Below, one piece after another: positions 8,007-15,701 of a stretch of 33,220 bases of DNA (positions within the stretch are counted from its first letter, which is position 1; each line of letters starts with the position of its first letter). Origin of the DNA: a virus; the IMG/VR virus record IMGVR_UViG_3300017598_000473, positions 1-33,220 of that record; one strand, 5' to 3'. Both the position numbers and the translations under genes were made by a program. Under the pieces are notes generated by a model. The model was given only the letters and a program-made list of their open reading frames with translations. It did not search any database and was not told the origin of the DNA.

Positions 8007-9360
8007 GTTCAAATCCCCTGTATGGATCAGCTATCTTGGTATCTTCATTGGTCAATAAATCAGCAACTACCGCAGTGTAGCAAAATGTCTCACCACCATG
8101 TGAGAACTCATCTTTCATTGGCGGATGAGTCTTCTTCGAGCCTGTATCTGTATCGCTCACTTGATATCGCCATCGTTTCAGGCATCTCAACAACTGCTTA
8201 GCCCCACCATGCTCAGTATCATCAGTGTTGGTGATATAGACATTCTGGAATAAGCCTCGACCCTGCTCGATGTAGTTCTCTACACCAACCTGTTCGATAT
8301 CCTCCACATCCCAACCCAGATCAGTCATAACCTCTTTGTGGCTCTTTCCGTACTTTGGATCTCTGTGAGCAGCATCGTGAGGCATAAAGACCTTGCCCCA
8401 TCTCCACTTACTCCGAGGATGGTTCGGGTTTTCAGGTTTTAATATGAGAGTTAAGTCATGGTAGGTAGAGTGATACAGTTCCTCATAGCCAATTATCTGC
8501 ACAGTTGACGCAAACTTCTGTACCAGGATCGCTGTCATCACACCATAGCCAAGATCCATAACTACATGGACCCTGCCCTTTGGATCATATTCAAGAGGGA
8601 TAATCCTGCCAGCCTCATGCATAGCTGCGACTTCCTCTGCGAATATTGCACCCTCAACAGCAGGAAGCGTCTTGCCTTCCCATATCCAGTTGTATTTCGT
8701 CTTGCCCTTTGACTTGTCTCGATCAAAGGTTCTCTGCCTTTCACCCTCCAGAACCTTCGGAAACCACTTGTTATCCCTGTAGTTCATCGTGATGACACAG
8801 ACATCATCCTGAGGATCTAGGGCAAACCTTGCGTGTACAGGATCGTCATCAAGTTCAGGATTGTAGGTGTATATGATAATCGAGTTATCTGCTCGAATCG
8901 TTGGCGTCAATACGTCCAGGCTGTGCTCTGAGAGGACATGGGCTTCCTCACACCAGCAGATCATTACCCGCTCCATAGACTTGACCTTGGCTACATCTTG
9001 GGACCGTAGACCAGCAAAGATGAACTGTGAGCCGTTCTGGGCTGTAATGGTTTTCTTGCCCTTCGTGAAGAACTCATCAAACCCAAGGTCTGTAATCACA
9101 TCACATAAAAGCTGATATACGGATTCTTCAATGGATTTCTGTATCTCACGGGTGCAGAGGATACGTACTGATTGGGCTACAGCGACATTGACCAGCAGGC
9201 GAGCGACAGAATGTGACTTGGCTGAACCACGACCACCCTTGATAACCAAGTGTCTTAATGGTTGCTCTGATCTACCCTCAAGTGTATCAACCAGCCAGCG
9301 AACACCTGGTTCAATCTTCTTCGGGAGTTTCAAAGCCGATTGGCTTGGGCTCGATGACAA
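7993..9360 (-). CDS. Terminase large subunit (ATPase/nuclease)
   Basis: The 455-aa protein has a Walker A loop GGRGSAKS (42-49), a Walker B-like VMICWCEEA (132-140), the coupling motif IYTYNPE (163-169), and a C-terminal RNase-H-like nuclease with MDLGYG (D269) and HDA (D329). It drives DNA into the head and cuts it, probably headful-style as expected with a P22-type portal (inference). The start is TTG 9360: GGAGG lies five bases upstream, and the frame overlaps the small-subunit gene by 50 bases, so the two subunits are coupled. It is of the Terminase_3/PBSX-like type. Confidence 0.93.
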   Translation of the reverse strand: MSSSPSQSALKLPKKIEPGVRWLVDTLEGRSEQPLRHLVIKGGRGSAKSHSVARLLVNVAVAQSVRILCTREIQKSIEESVYQLLCDVITDLGFDEFFTKGKKTITAQNGSQFIFAGLRSQDVAKVKSMERVMICWCEEAHVLSEHSLDVLTPTIRADNSIIIYTYNPELDDDPVHARFALDPQDDVCVITMNYRDNKWFPKVLEGERQRTFDRDKSKGKTKYNWIWEGKTLPAVEGAIFAEEVAAMHEAGRIIPLEYDPKGRVHVVMDLGYGVMTAILVQKFASTVQIIGYEELYHSTYHDLTLILKPENPNHPRSKWRWGKVFMPHDAAHRDPKYGKSHKEVMTDLGWDVEDIEQVGVENYIEQGRGLFQNVYITNTDDTEHGGAKQLLRCLKRWRYQVSDTDTGSKKTHPPMKDEFSHGGETFCYTAVVADLLTNEDTKIADPYRGFERATA

Positions 9361-9562
9361 TCGGTCCTCCGTCTACGCCTGTTAGTTCTGTTGCTCTTAA
9401 GTCAGGTAAAGACTTACGTAATAGGACTTCAGCAGAACGGACCTGTGTGCTGGACATTTCGTTTTTGCCAACCACATGATCTGTAAGGCGATTTATCAAC
9501 ATACTCGTTTGGATCGCCTCACGATGTTTGGTCTTGATTCTACTGTCTTTCCTTGCTGCCAT
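9311..9562 (-). CDS. Terminase small subunit
   Basis: An 83-aa protein with a basic N-terminus (ARKDSRIKTKHREAIQ), a helical pair (TSMLINRLTDHVVGK, then SSTQVRSAEVLLRKSLPDL) and an acidic Pro-rich tail. This pattern is that of short phage small terminases that recognise the packaging site and hand the DNA to the large subunit. Position directly before terL with a 50-base overlap supports the call. ATG 9562 has AGGA close upstream. The gene's 5' end lies within another short frame (9540-9608). Confidence 0.75.
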   Translation of the reverse strand: MAARKDSRIKTKHREAIQTSMLINRLTDHVVGKNEMSSTQVRSAEVLLRKSLPDLRATELTGVDGGPIVIEPKPIGFETPEED

Positions 9563-9608
9563 ATTTCCTACGCTTGCCCTTGCCTCTCTTTCCCTTCTTG
9601 CATGGCAT
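9540..9608 (-). CDS. 22-aa highly basic peptide overlapping the small terminase start
   Basis: ATG 9608 overlaps the stop of the upstream gene (TAATG) and has AGGAG seven bases before it, a better site than that of the terminase itself. The frame encodes Lys, Arg and Gly almost only (MPCKKGKRGKGKRRKYG, then SKERQ) and stops 23 bases inside the small-terminase gene in another frame. It may work mainly to load ribosomes for terminase translation, or the peptide may bind nucleic acid. Chance is possible at this length, but signal strength and coupling argue for translation. Confidence 0.5.
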   Translation of the reverse strand: MPCKKGKRGKGKRRKYGSKERQ

Positions 9609-9961
9609 TATTCAGCTCCTAATCCACGTAGGTTCTCTACAACCCACATAACTCTGCCGACTGCCTGTGTACTCAAGCCCTGATCAGCCATCACGATAAG
9701 CTGGCGTCTTTCCCATTTGTGGGTGTAGTCCTGGATTTCGTTCATTGTCGGCGTGATTGAGATATTGACACTTGATGCGGCTGACACTGAAGTCCAGTCC
9801 GTAAGAGTCCTTTTGGTCTGCAAGTCCTCTACCGAGTAATGAACAGTAGTTGGCGTACTCGCTGCTTTAGTCGCACGGGTTCTGAAATAAGCCGTTGCTA
9901 TGAAGTTGCTTTCTTCCAAAACACGGCTTTTAGGTATCTGTATTGCTATCTGGTCAGCCAA
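9608..9961 (-). CDS. Unrecognised 117-aa beta-rich phage protein
   Basis: The protein starts with MADQIAIQIPKSRVLEESN and has alternating strands (ATAYFRTRATKA, TTVHYSVEDLQTKRTLTDW, SSVNISITP), followed by ERRQLIVMADQGLSTQAVGRVMWVVENL. The pattern suggests one Ig-like or jelly-roll-like domain. It sits between the tail genes and the terminases, where small decoration or tail-assembly proteins are often encoded. There is no signal peptide or membrane segment. Its stop codon overlaps the start of the basic peptide. I cannot name a family; a structural role is inferred from place only. Confidence 0.7.
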   Translation of the reverse strand: MADQIAIQIPKSRVLEESNFIATAYFRTRATKAASTPTTVHYSVEDLQTKRTLTDWTSVSAASSVNISITPTMNEIQDYTHKWERRQLIVMADQGLSTQAVGRVMWVVENLRGLGAE

Positions 9962-9980
9962 TGAATGCTCCTTTCCCGCA

Positions 9981-10433
9981 TTATAGCACCTTGTAGAACT
10001 GCTGATAAAACGTCAATTTATCGTCCGTCAGCCACCTTCTGAGCTTCCTGATACGCTCTGAGTCCCTGGTTTCCCGAATATCGCTGTCTGGGCCGCGTGA
10101 GCGCCTGTATCGCGGTAGATCTTCAATACGGTATAGCGTAACCCTATTTGACTTGATAAAGGCCAGCATCCGCTCTAGGCGCATTAGCATGTCTTCAGCA
10201 GACTTGGTTTCCTCTGTGGCATAGCGAGCATCCCAACTAATTGCAATATCTACTGGGTGACGAATCGGAATGTGCGTATGTCCTTCGAATATATCAATGT
10301 CCGGGTCATTCTGGCCGAAATGCCAATAACTAAAGCTATGACCTGTCTTTGGATCAAGATAACGACACAGTGACCGAGTACCGCTGTGAGGCACTGAGAT
10401 CACCATATTTCCATGCTCGGGACCTAGCTTCAC
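9981..10433 (-). CDS. Small sulfotransferase-like P-loop protein
   Basis: The 150-aa protein begins MKLGPEHGNMVISVPHSGTRS: the strand and loop PHSGTRS (15-21) fit the 5'-phosphosulfate loop of PAPS-dependent sulfotransferases (PxSGTxxL/S type), and RHPVDIAISWDAR (58-70) fits the 3'-phosphate motif (RxPxxxxxS). It is about half the usual family length, so acceptor-binding parts are missing or reduced and activity is uncertain. The start is GTG 10433, overlapping the previous stop as GTGA; ATG 10406 is also possible but would shorten the first strand. Its place among tail genes suggests sulfation of a virion or host-surface glycan, which is inference. Confidence 0.65.
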   Translation of the reverse strand: MKLGPEHGNMVISVPHSGTRSLCRYLDPKTGHSFSYWHFGQNDPDIDIFEGHTHIPIRHPVDIAISWDARYATEETKSAEDMLMRLERMLAFIKSNRVTLYRIEDLPRYRRSRGPDSDIRETRDSERIRKLRRWLTDDKLTFYQQFYKVL

Positions 10434-10624
10434 GGTTCAGGCAACAAGTCGTACAGGTCTTGTAAAGCCCTTGCGTACTCTTTTTTCTTCCTGCGTTTTC
10501 TCTGTTCCTCTGCATCGTAATCATTGCGCCCACCATAACCACCGGACCCGCTTGATCCCTCGATTGCAAACGCCGAGGACGAAAATGAGTCAATCGAGAA
10601 CGATGTATTGGCAAATGCGGTCAT
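10430..10624 (-). CDS. 64-aa small phage protein, Ser/Gly-rich then charged
   Basis: ATG 10624 overlaps the TGA of the upstream gene (ATGA) and its own TGA overlaps the GTG of the sulfotransferase-like gene, so it is embedded in the coupled operon. The first half is Ser, Phe and Ala-rich (TAFANTSFSIDSFSSSAFAIEG, shown here as two parts: TAFANTSFSIDSF and SSSAFAIEG), the middle is Gly-rich, and the last 30 residues are charged and helical (EEQRKRRKKKEYARAL). A GTG at 10633 is a weaker start. Small proteins of this build occur between tail-fibre and terminase genes in other podoviruses, but I assign no function. Confidence 0.6.
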   Translation of the reverse strand: MTAFANTSFSIDSFSSSAFAIEGSSGSGGYGGRNDYDAEEQRKRRKKKEYARALQDLYDLLPEP

Positions 10625-11355
10625 CCACGCCACAGGTCGCCAGAAACACCTGATCCTTTTATGGTTGTACCGGCCATCTCAGTAGCATTAACACCAGCAG
10701 CATTGGATTGATCCATTTCACTTCTAACATCGGCCTGACCGTGTGAGGATCGGCTTGAGACTGGGACATCGCAGTTAATCCCGCCGTCTCCCAATGTCTC
10801 ATCACCTGGAATCAGTATGATTGTTGAGGCTGAATCTGAAATGTTCACTGTCCATCCCTCGTGCGTTGTTACGTCTCCAGCTACGGCATCAATAAGTCGT
10901 GTCTGTCCAGCCCCAGTTCCTTCCATCACGTAAATCATGTCACCCTGATACGGATTCGTCCCAGCCGGGAATGTCGTTGTAGTCGCTGTTGCAGCCTCCG
11001 CCTGACCATAGAATTTCAGGAGATGATCTATCGCTACTTCATTAGCAATTCCGTCTATATCCGTGGCGGTCATCCAACACAGAACTGATCCAGCCCCTGA
11101 AACAAAGGCTGCATCTGGATAGGCGACCTGGTAATAACCTGCGCCTATTTCGTCGAACTCCCAATCCACATGAGCCGCATCAAGCCCACTTGCATCAGCC
11201 GCAGAGGTGCTATCCGTAACGACTGCTGCGTTTTCTCTCTGGTAATGAATCACATGGCCCGCAGTTGCCGCCGTCATCCCCGTAGCGGGAGTGCCATCTG
11301 AATTTAGACACTTGACCCTGACGAATACATTTTCCTGGTTCTGGACGACACTCAT
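10621..11355 (-). CDS. Putative virion structural protein (244 aa, beta-rich)
   Basis: The protein has an N-terminal beta domain (VFVRVKCLNSDGTPATGM, then AGHVIHYQRENAA and AGYYQVAYPDAAF) of the kind that opens many tail-fibre and baseplate-attached proteins in environmental phages: a short adhesion domain followed by a DG/Ala-rich tail. A second region (residues about 130-200) carries GTNPYQGDMIYVMEG and GAGQTRLID. It overlaps its neighbours by ATGA at both ends. The role in the tail or head surface is inferred from composition and place; no enzyme motif is seen. Confidence 0.65.
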   Translation of the reverse strand: MSVVQNQENVFVRVKCLNSDGTPATGMTAATAGHVIHYQRENAAVVTDSTSAADASGLDAAHVDWEFDEIGAGYYQVAYPDAAFVSGAGSVLCWMTATDIDGIANEVAIDHLLKFYGQAEAATATTTTFPAGTNPYQGDMIYVMEGTGAGQTRLIDAVAGDVTTHEGWTVNISDSASTIILIPGDETLGDGGINCDVPVSSRSSHGQADVRSEMDQSNAAGVNATEMAGTTIKGSGVSGDLWRG

Positions 11356-12569
11356 ACGAATAATCCCTCGTGGTGATGAGAAACATTAACAGAGGATGGC
11401 CCCGTGACAACTAAATATCCCAATTCAACCGCTGTAACGGCCACGCTAAAGTTCATTGATACGGTTCCATCACTAAACGAATTTTGAGCCGCCCTGCTAA
11501 TCATTGAACCTGAATCACTGCTAACCATAATTGAACTGTCATTTCTATGCTGCAGTCCACAATTGGAATTACCCGTAGCCGCGTCCTCTGACCAGGCAAC
11601 CACCGATGCGTCCTCATTAGCAGTCATCATACCAAAGCAAAATGAAGAACCCACAGAACCAGTAACCGTGGTATTGGAAGTCCCTAGCCACAATCCCCAC
11701 ACAGGCGTGCCGGTCAGGCTGGTAATTAGATCGGTATTGCCTTGTGATGTCGGCGCATTAACCGTATCTACATAAGCGTTATAGCCCGTATCCAGCTCGA
11801 TTGAGAGAATGCCTACTCGCCTTGTGGCTGATCCTTGGGTCCTCACAACGTCAAAAGCGGTAGAAGTGAAATTACCGATTGTAAAGCGATCTGAAACACT
11901 GCCAACCTCATTCACTGTGCAAGGCACATCGGTTGTATAGATAACATCTGCCGTCTGTGTATCAACAGTAGATAGATCACGACCGTTGTTGTACCGATAA
12001 CCCGCAGCTACATAGTTACCACTGCTCCGCTCATAGAACGTAACCAACTGTTGTGCATTATTTTGACCAGAATCGTCGGCCACCGAAGTGGAAAAAACGA
12101 CAATAATATCCGCCTGAAACCCAACGGTGATCGTATCCGTCCCAGTCCCTAAGTCGTAGTTTCGAAAATCAATGTCGTTAATACCCTCTTGCAATAGCAT
12201 CAACGAGACTTGCTTGGCTACACTGGCAGCATCCCAATTAAGCTGAATGCCATCAGTGACCGCATTGTTCTCTTCGGCTGACTCATCGGCACTACTCGCC
12301 CCTGCCGTACCCAGATGAACTAGATGTGTGCTGTTGTGGATATGAGCATTGTCAGTTGTCGTCTGATTGTCTTCATCGGCACCCCAACAAGCCCCTTCAG
12401 TTGTAAGGTCCGTTGCGCCAATAGACACACCCGTATCGCTTAAAACACCGTTGATAGTCGTCAGGTTGGACCCTAGCGCAATCGCCCCTACAGGAGTGCC
12501 AAGCCCAGAACTTGTAAAATCTTGGGTTTCTGTCGTGGTAGGCGCTGCTTGCGTTACGATAGCCGACAT
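11352..12569 (-). CDS. Putative tail/virion surface protein (405 aa)
   Basis: The protein is rich in Thr, Ser, Asn, Ala and Val with few charged residues and no cysteine clusters, as in beta-sandwich virion proteins. It shows repeated strand-turn units around DTDLITSLTGTPVWGLW-like and GSSFCFGMMTANED segments. I chose ATG 12569, which has GGAGG eight bases upstream; an in-frame GTG at 12584 lacks a site. The start lies 15 bases inside the end of the HNH gene. Its last codons overlap the next start. No domain is recognised; it may be an adhesin or decoration protein. Confidence 0.65.
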   Translation of the reverse strand: MSAIVTQAAPTTTETQDFTSSGLGTPVGAIALGSNLTTINGVLSDTGVSIGATDLTTEGACWGADEDNQTTTDNAHIHNSTHLVHLGTAGASSADESAEENNAVTDGIQLNWDAASVAKQVSLMLLQEGINDIDFRNYDLGTGTDTITVGFQADIIVVFSTSVADDSGQNNAQQLVTFYERSSGNYVAAGYRYNNGRDLSTVDTQTADVIYTTDVPCTVNEVGSVSDRFTIGNFTSTAFDVVRTQGSATRRVGILSIELDTGYNAYVDTVNAPTSQGNTDLITSLTGTPVWGLWLGTSNTTVTGSVGSSFCFGMMTANEDASVVAWSEDAATGNSNCGLQHRNDSSIMVSSDSGSMISRAAQNSFSDGTVSMNFSVAVTAVELGYLVVTGPSSVNVSHHHEGLFV

Positions 12570-13081
12570 AATAAACGCCTCCACCTTTTACCTGTTTTGA
12601 TCAAACTAATAGTTGACTGATCAACCCCGAAGCATTGAGCGATTCTCCATTGCGGCGCATCAATCTGACGTATCCACTTAACATCTTCTTCAGTAAGTTT
12701 TGCGCTTACATGGTCCTCGCCAAAACTTTTTCCGCTATTGCCATGAACAACCATATCTATCTGATTATTTTTATGAGTATCCCAACGAAGGTTTTTAATA
12801 CGATTATTCTCCCGATCACCATCATTATGACAACATTCCATGTTTTTTGGGCGCGGACCAACAAACGCCTCCAACACTAATCTATGAACAAGCCTGTCCT
12901 GCACAACACCATGCTTACTCAACCTTACCCTTTTATACCCGCCTGACACAGGAGGCATCTTTAATACGCCGCCTTTAGCTCCACTACGTCGAACCGATTT
13001 CACCCTTCCCTGATCAGAAACTTGATATATATCCTCGTATCCAACTATATCTTTCCATCGCTCTTTCTTATCTTCTGTCAT
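12554..13081 (-). CDS. NUMOD4/HNH homing-type endonuclease
   Basis: The 175-aa protein has an N-terminal NUMOD4 motif (WKDIVGYEDIYQVSDQGRV, residues 9-27), an HNH_3-type core (HRLVLEAFVGPRP, CCHNDGDRENNRIKNLRW, about 67-102) and a C-terminal helix-turn-helix region (IRQIDAPQWRIAQCFGVDQS) for DNA contact. Such free-standing enzymes cut related genomes lacking their gene and spread by repair. The gene is fitted without any spacer: its ATG overlaps the upstream tail gene stop (ATGA), and its 3' end overlaps the next tail gene by 16 bases, carrying that gene's ribosome-binding site in its own coding sequence. It resembles the HNH gene at 22550-23065. Confidence 0.88.
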   Translation of the reverse strand: MTEDKKERWKDIVGYEDIYQVSDQGRVKSVRRSGAKGGVLKMPPVSGGYKRVRLSKHGVVQDRLVHRLVLEAFVGPRPKNMECCHNDGDRENNRIKNLRWDTHKNNQIDMVVHGNSGKSFGEDHVSAKLTEEDVKWIRQIDAPQWRIAQCFGVDQSTISLIKTGKRWRRLLCRLS

Positions 13082-14892
13082 TGTGGCACCAAGATAATCG
13101 TTGTCCCTTCGGGGATATCGATAAAATCAACTACGTTTGATCCATCATTGATACTGCGTTGGCCACCGTCAATAAACTGCCAACTCCCTGCAGGCGCGCT
13201 AATTGTCTGGAATCCATTGTCGTCAGGATTCACCAACAGAAAAGCAGTATCCGTGCCAGATGAAAGCCCTGTATCGGTGTAATGCCTGCCATACACTCCT
13301 GACTCAATAATGCCGCCATTGGTATCAGCAATAAAGGCATCTCCATACTCTGGCGGATCACCTATAGGCAAGCCCATATAGCCCAAAGCGGCAACTTTCT
13401 GTGCTGTCGTCATGCCGGATAGATTCTGACCAAACCACTCATCCAGTTCCCCAGGATTCTTATGGTCAGACCCTTGTGCCCAGAAAATGTAACATCCTGC
13501 CATTTCTGCCACACCAGCCAGATAAGCCGCAAGATCAAGCAGGCTAGAATTGACATGAAAATGCACCCATACCCTAACGGTATTCGTAGCTGTAGAAGCT
13601 CCTATCGTGTCCCACGTTCTTTGAGCGTGTTTGTAACCTTCCTCAAAGCTACCGGGCCTTGATGTGCCATCGTTGTTATAACCATTTACCCAGCCCCAGT
13701 TTTCGATCATACCGCCCTGAGTGCTGTCAATCATGTCTTGCGGTTGATTTGCTGGCATCATATTGGGCAAATCACGCCACGCTTCGCCCTGATCCCACCA
13801 ACCACACCATGAACCTATATTGCCAAGTAGTTCAATCCCTGTCCCTCTGGCGGTATTGGACAGAGACTGAATACGATCATAAACAGCAACCTTGCCACGA
13901 ATTAATGCAGAGTTATGCGTTCCCGTGGGGTCATAGTCCTCATACCTTCCGGGTCCGCTGGAAACATCCTGATCGTATGGCTCTCCGTCCCTGTTCCAGT
14001 CTGCATTGCCGTCTGAATATCGACCGAACCAGCGCCAGATATCCGAATAGAAATCATCAAAGGTATTCGCAAAAGCTCCCGTATAAAAATCATTCCATAC
14101 CTGCTCTACCGTCCACTCGCAGGGAAGATCTCCCAAGTAGGTATTCGGGAAGTCTGTTGGATTCAGGTCATTCTTATTCGGCCAGCCATTGATAATAGCC
14201 CCTGCCGCCGTTCGAGACATGCCATCCGTTTCCGTACCGCCATTGGCTGGTGTTATGAAGTTATCTTCAATATACGATTGCCTGGATTGATCCAGCGGGT
14301 TTCCCTGCAAGAATGCCGTCCAGTCTCGATACTGATGCACCCTGATATTCTGATTGTAGGACTTGACTGTACTTACACTATTCGCGAGATGCCCTGAGTC
14401 TACATCGGCAAAGTTGAATGTGACCTCGTGAGCAATCGCCAGCCTTTGCAACATCGCATCGTTCCTCCACCTATCAGATTCTGTTCTGCCTCCGATATGG
14501 TGAATAATAATTCCAGGTCTGCCGTGTGCTGTAGAAACCGCGTTAATTGCTATCGGAAATGAGATGGAATCCGTTGTATCCGTTCCATCGTCTGCCGTGG
14601 CTATGTGGCCGGTTGTTTGATCGACAGCGCCTGCACCATCGTACTCAAGACGGTCCAGGGTCGTGTTGTATGTAACCCCTGTAGGCAGGGAAACAGCGTT
14701 AAGGGTGACATCTACAGGGTCTGAATCAGGATCTGAAGTCAGATCGACAAGACTGTAATTTGATGCAGAACCCTGAGTAAATACGGGAGCTGGTTGTTGA
14801 TCCCATACCGGGGGATTATTCGGCGTAGACGTAACAGGGCTAAACCTCGCTAAAGTGCTGACCCTTGTTCTGATTAGATGGTTAAAAATCAC
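13078..14892 (-). CDS. Tail-associated putative glycan hydrolase (604 aa)
   Basis: An N-terminal segment (about 20-115) reads like a cadherin/Ig-type domain (PPVWDQQPAPVF, DLTSDPDSDPVDVTL, LPTGVTYN). After it comes a large domain rich in Trp, Tyr, Asp and Gly with beta-strand then acidic patterns (RPGIIIHHIGG, NIRVHQYRDWT, TGIELLGNIGSWCGWW, VRVWVHFHVNSS, GCYIFWAQGSD) that suggest a TIM-barrel glycoside-hydrolase-like fold, and a final beta domain. I infer a capsule- or LPS-degrading tail protein, but no catalytic pair can be assigned with confidence. The start is GTG 14892, overlapping the upstream TGA. Confidence 0.6.
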   Translation of the reverse strand: MIFNHLIRTRVSTLARFSPVTSTPNNPPVWDQQPAPVFTQGSASNYSLVDLTSDPDSDPVDVTLNAVSLPTGVTYNTTLDRLEYDGAGAVDQTTGHIATADDGTDTTDSISFPIAINAVSTAHGRPGIIIHHIGGRTESDRWRNDAMLQRLAIAHEVTFNFADVDSGHLANSVSTVKSYNQNIRVHQYRDWTAFLQGNPLDQSRQSYIEDNFITPANGGTETDGMSRTAAGAIINGWPNKNDLNPTDFPNTYLGDLPCEWTVEQVWNDFYTGAFANTFDDFYSDIWRWFGRYSDGNADWNRDGEPYDQDVSSGPGRYEDYDPTGTHNSALIRGKVAVYDRIQSLSNTARGTGIELLGNIGSWCGWWDQGEAWRDLPNMMPANQPQDMIDSTQGGMIENWGWVNGYNNDGTSRPGSFEEGYKHAQRTWDTIGASTATNTVRVWVHFHVNSSLLDLAAYLAGVAEMAGCYIFWAQGSDHKNPGELDEWFGQNLSGMTTAQKVAALGYMGLPIGDPPEYGDAFIADTNGGIIESGVYGRHYTDTGLSSGTDTAFLLVNPDDNGFQTISAPAGSWQFIDGGQRSINDGSNVVDFIDIPEGTTIILVPQ

Positions 14893-15698
14893 AGCAGCAT
14901 CGCCATCAATAGGAACTCTTCTTCTTCAATATACCGTTCCATTTCACGCTCAAAAGCTTCAATGGCTGAAAAGTTCTTCTGCTTATAGGCCCGCTCATAC
15001 GCATTTGCCACTCTCCAGGACATCTCCCGAACTGCCTCGCGGTCTTGTGTTTTTTGATGCGTCTTCTCAACAAGCCGTTCAAGTTCGGCTATCTGAACAT
15101 CCCGCTCATCTCGGACAATATCTTTTTGAAGCCACTGGGCTATTTCACGGTCTGCGTCATCTTCAATATCCCTAATCGCCTCAAGAGCTTCTTTGCGTTC
15201 CTTGTCACGTTTACGCTTTCTCTGTCGGTATGATTCATAAGCATTGATAAACGCATAACCACCGGAATAAGCATCTTCTTCCTCTTCCTCTTCAGCCGTC
15301 ACCCCAACTGTAGGGCTGGCCGTAAGAGGACTGGCCCCTATTAAAGCAGCTCCAGGGACCGTCACCGTTATGGTTTCGTCTGATGTTATGTCGTAAGTAG
15401 CGGCTGTGAGAGTGATCGTAACTACGGTATCGGATGTCCTGACTACAGCGCCGACAACCTCTTTGTCTCTTACCTCGTTATTCCAGCCTAGAGTTTCAGT
15501 TTGAGCTGAATCAAGACCATCAATAATCGCCTGTCTTTGGGCTGTTATATCGGCTATCCAGGTCTCGTTCGTCAGGGTAATGACAATGGTTTGCCCACCC
15601 GCAACTATCTCAGCCTCAGTAAACGGACCACCCGAAACAGAGGCAACCGCCGTGCCTGAATCAAGATTCAGCCCGTTTAATTGAAGCGGCAGGAGCAT
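14889..15698 (-). CDS. Virion protein with Ig-like N-terminus and charged coiled coil
   Basis: In the 269-aa protein, residues 1-130 form an Ig-like beta domain (TIVITLTNETW, VVRTSDTVVTITL, DETITVTVPG), then come six Glu residues in a row (about 136-142) and a long helical part with Arg, Lys and Glu (RQRKRKRDKERKEALEAI and later heptads), ending in a hydrophobic LLLMAMLL. The mix suggests a fibre protein that attaches by its helical part, or a chaperone-like assembly protein. ATG 15698 follows the upstream stop after three bases. The last codons overlap the hydrolase start as GTGA. The exact role is unknown. Confidence 0.65.
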   Translation of the reverse strand: MLLPLQLNGLNLDSGTAVASVSGGPFTEAEIVAGGQTIVITLTNETWIADITAQRQAIIDGLDSAQTETLGWNNEVRDKEVVGAVVRTSDTVVTITLTAATYDITSDETITVTVPGAALIGASPLTASPTVGVTAEEEEEEDAYSGGYAFINAYESYRQRKRKRDKERKEALEAIRDIEDDADREIAQWLQKDIVRDERDVQIAELERLVEKTHQKTQDREAVREMSWRVANAYERAYKQKNFSAIEAFEREMERYIEEEEFLLMAMLL

Positions 15699-15701
15699 GG
15701 T

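Noticed and set aside
13659-14192. 177-aa plus-strand frame
   Set aside because: Antisense to the 604-aa gene, Cys/His/Arg/Ser-rich without pattern, and no ribosome site.
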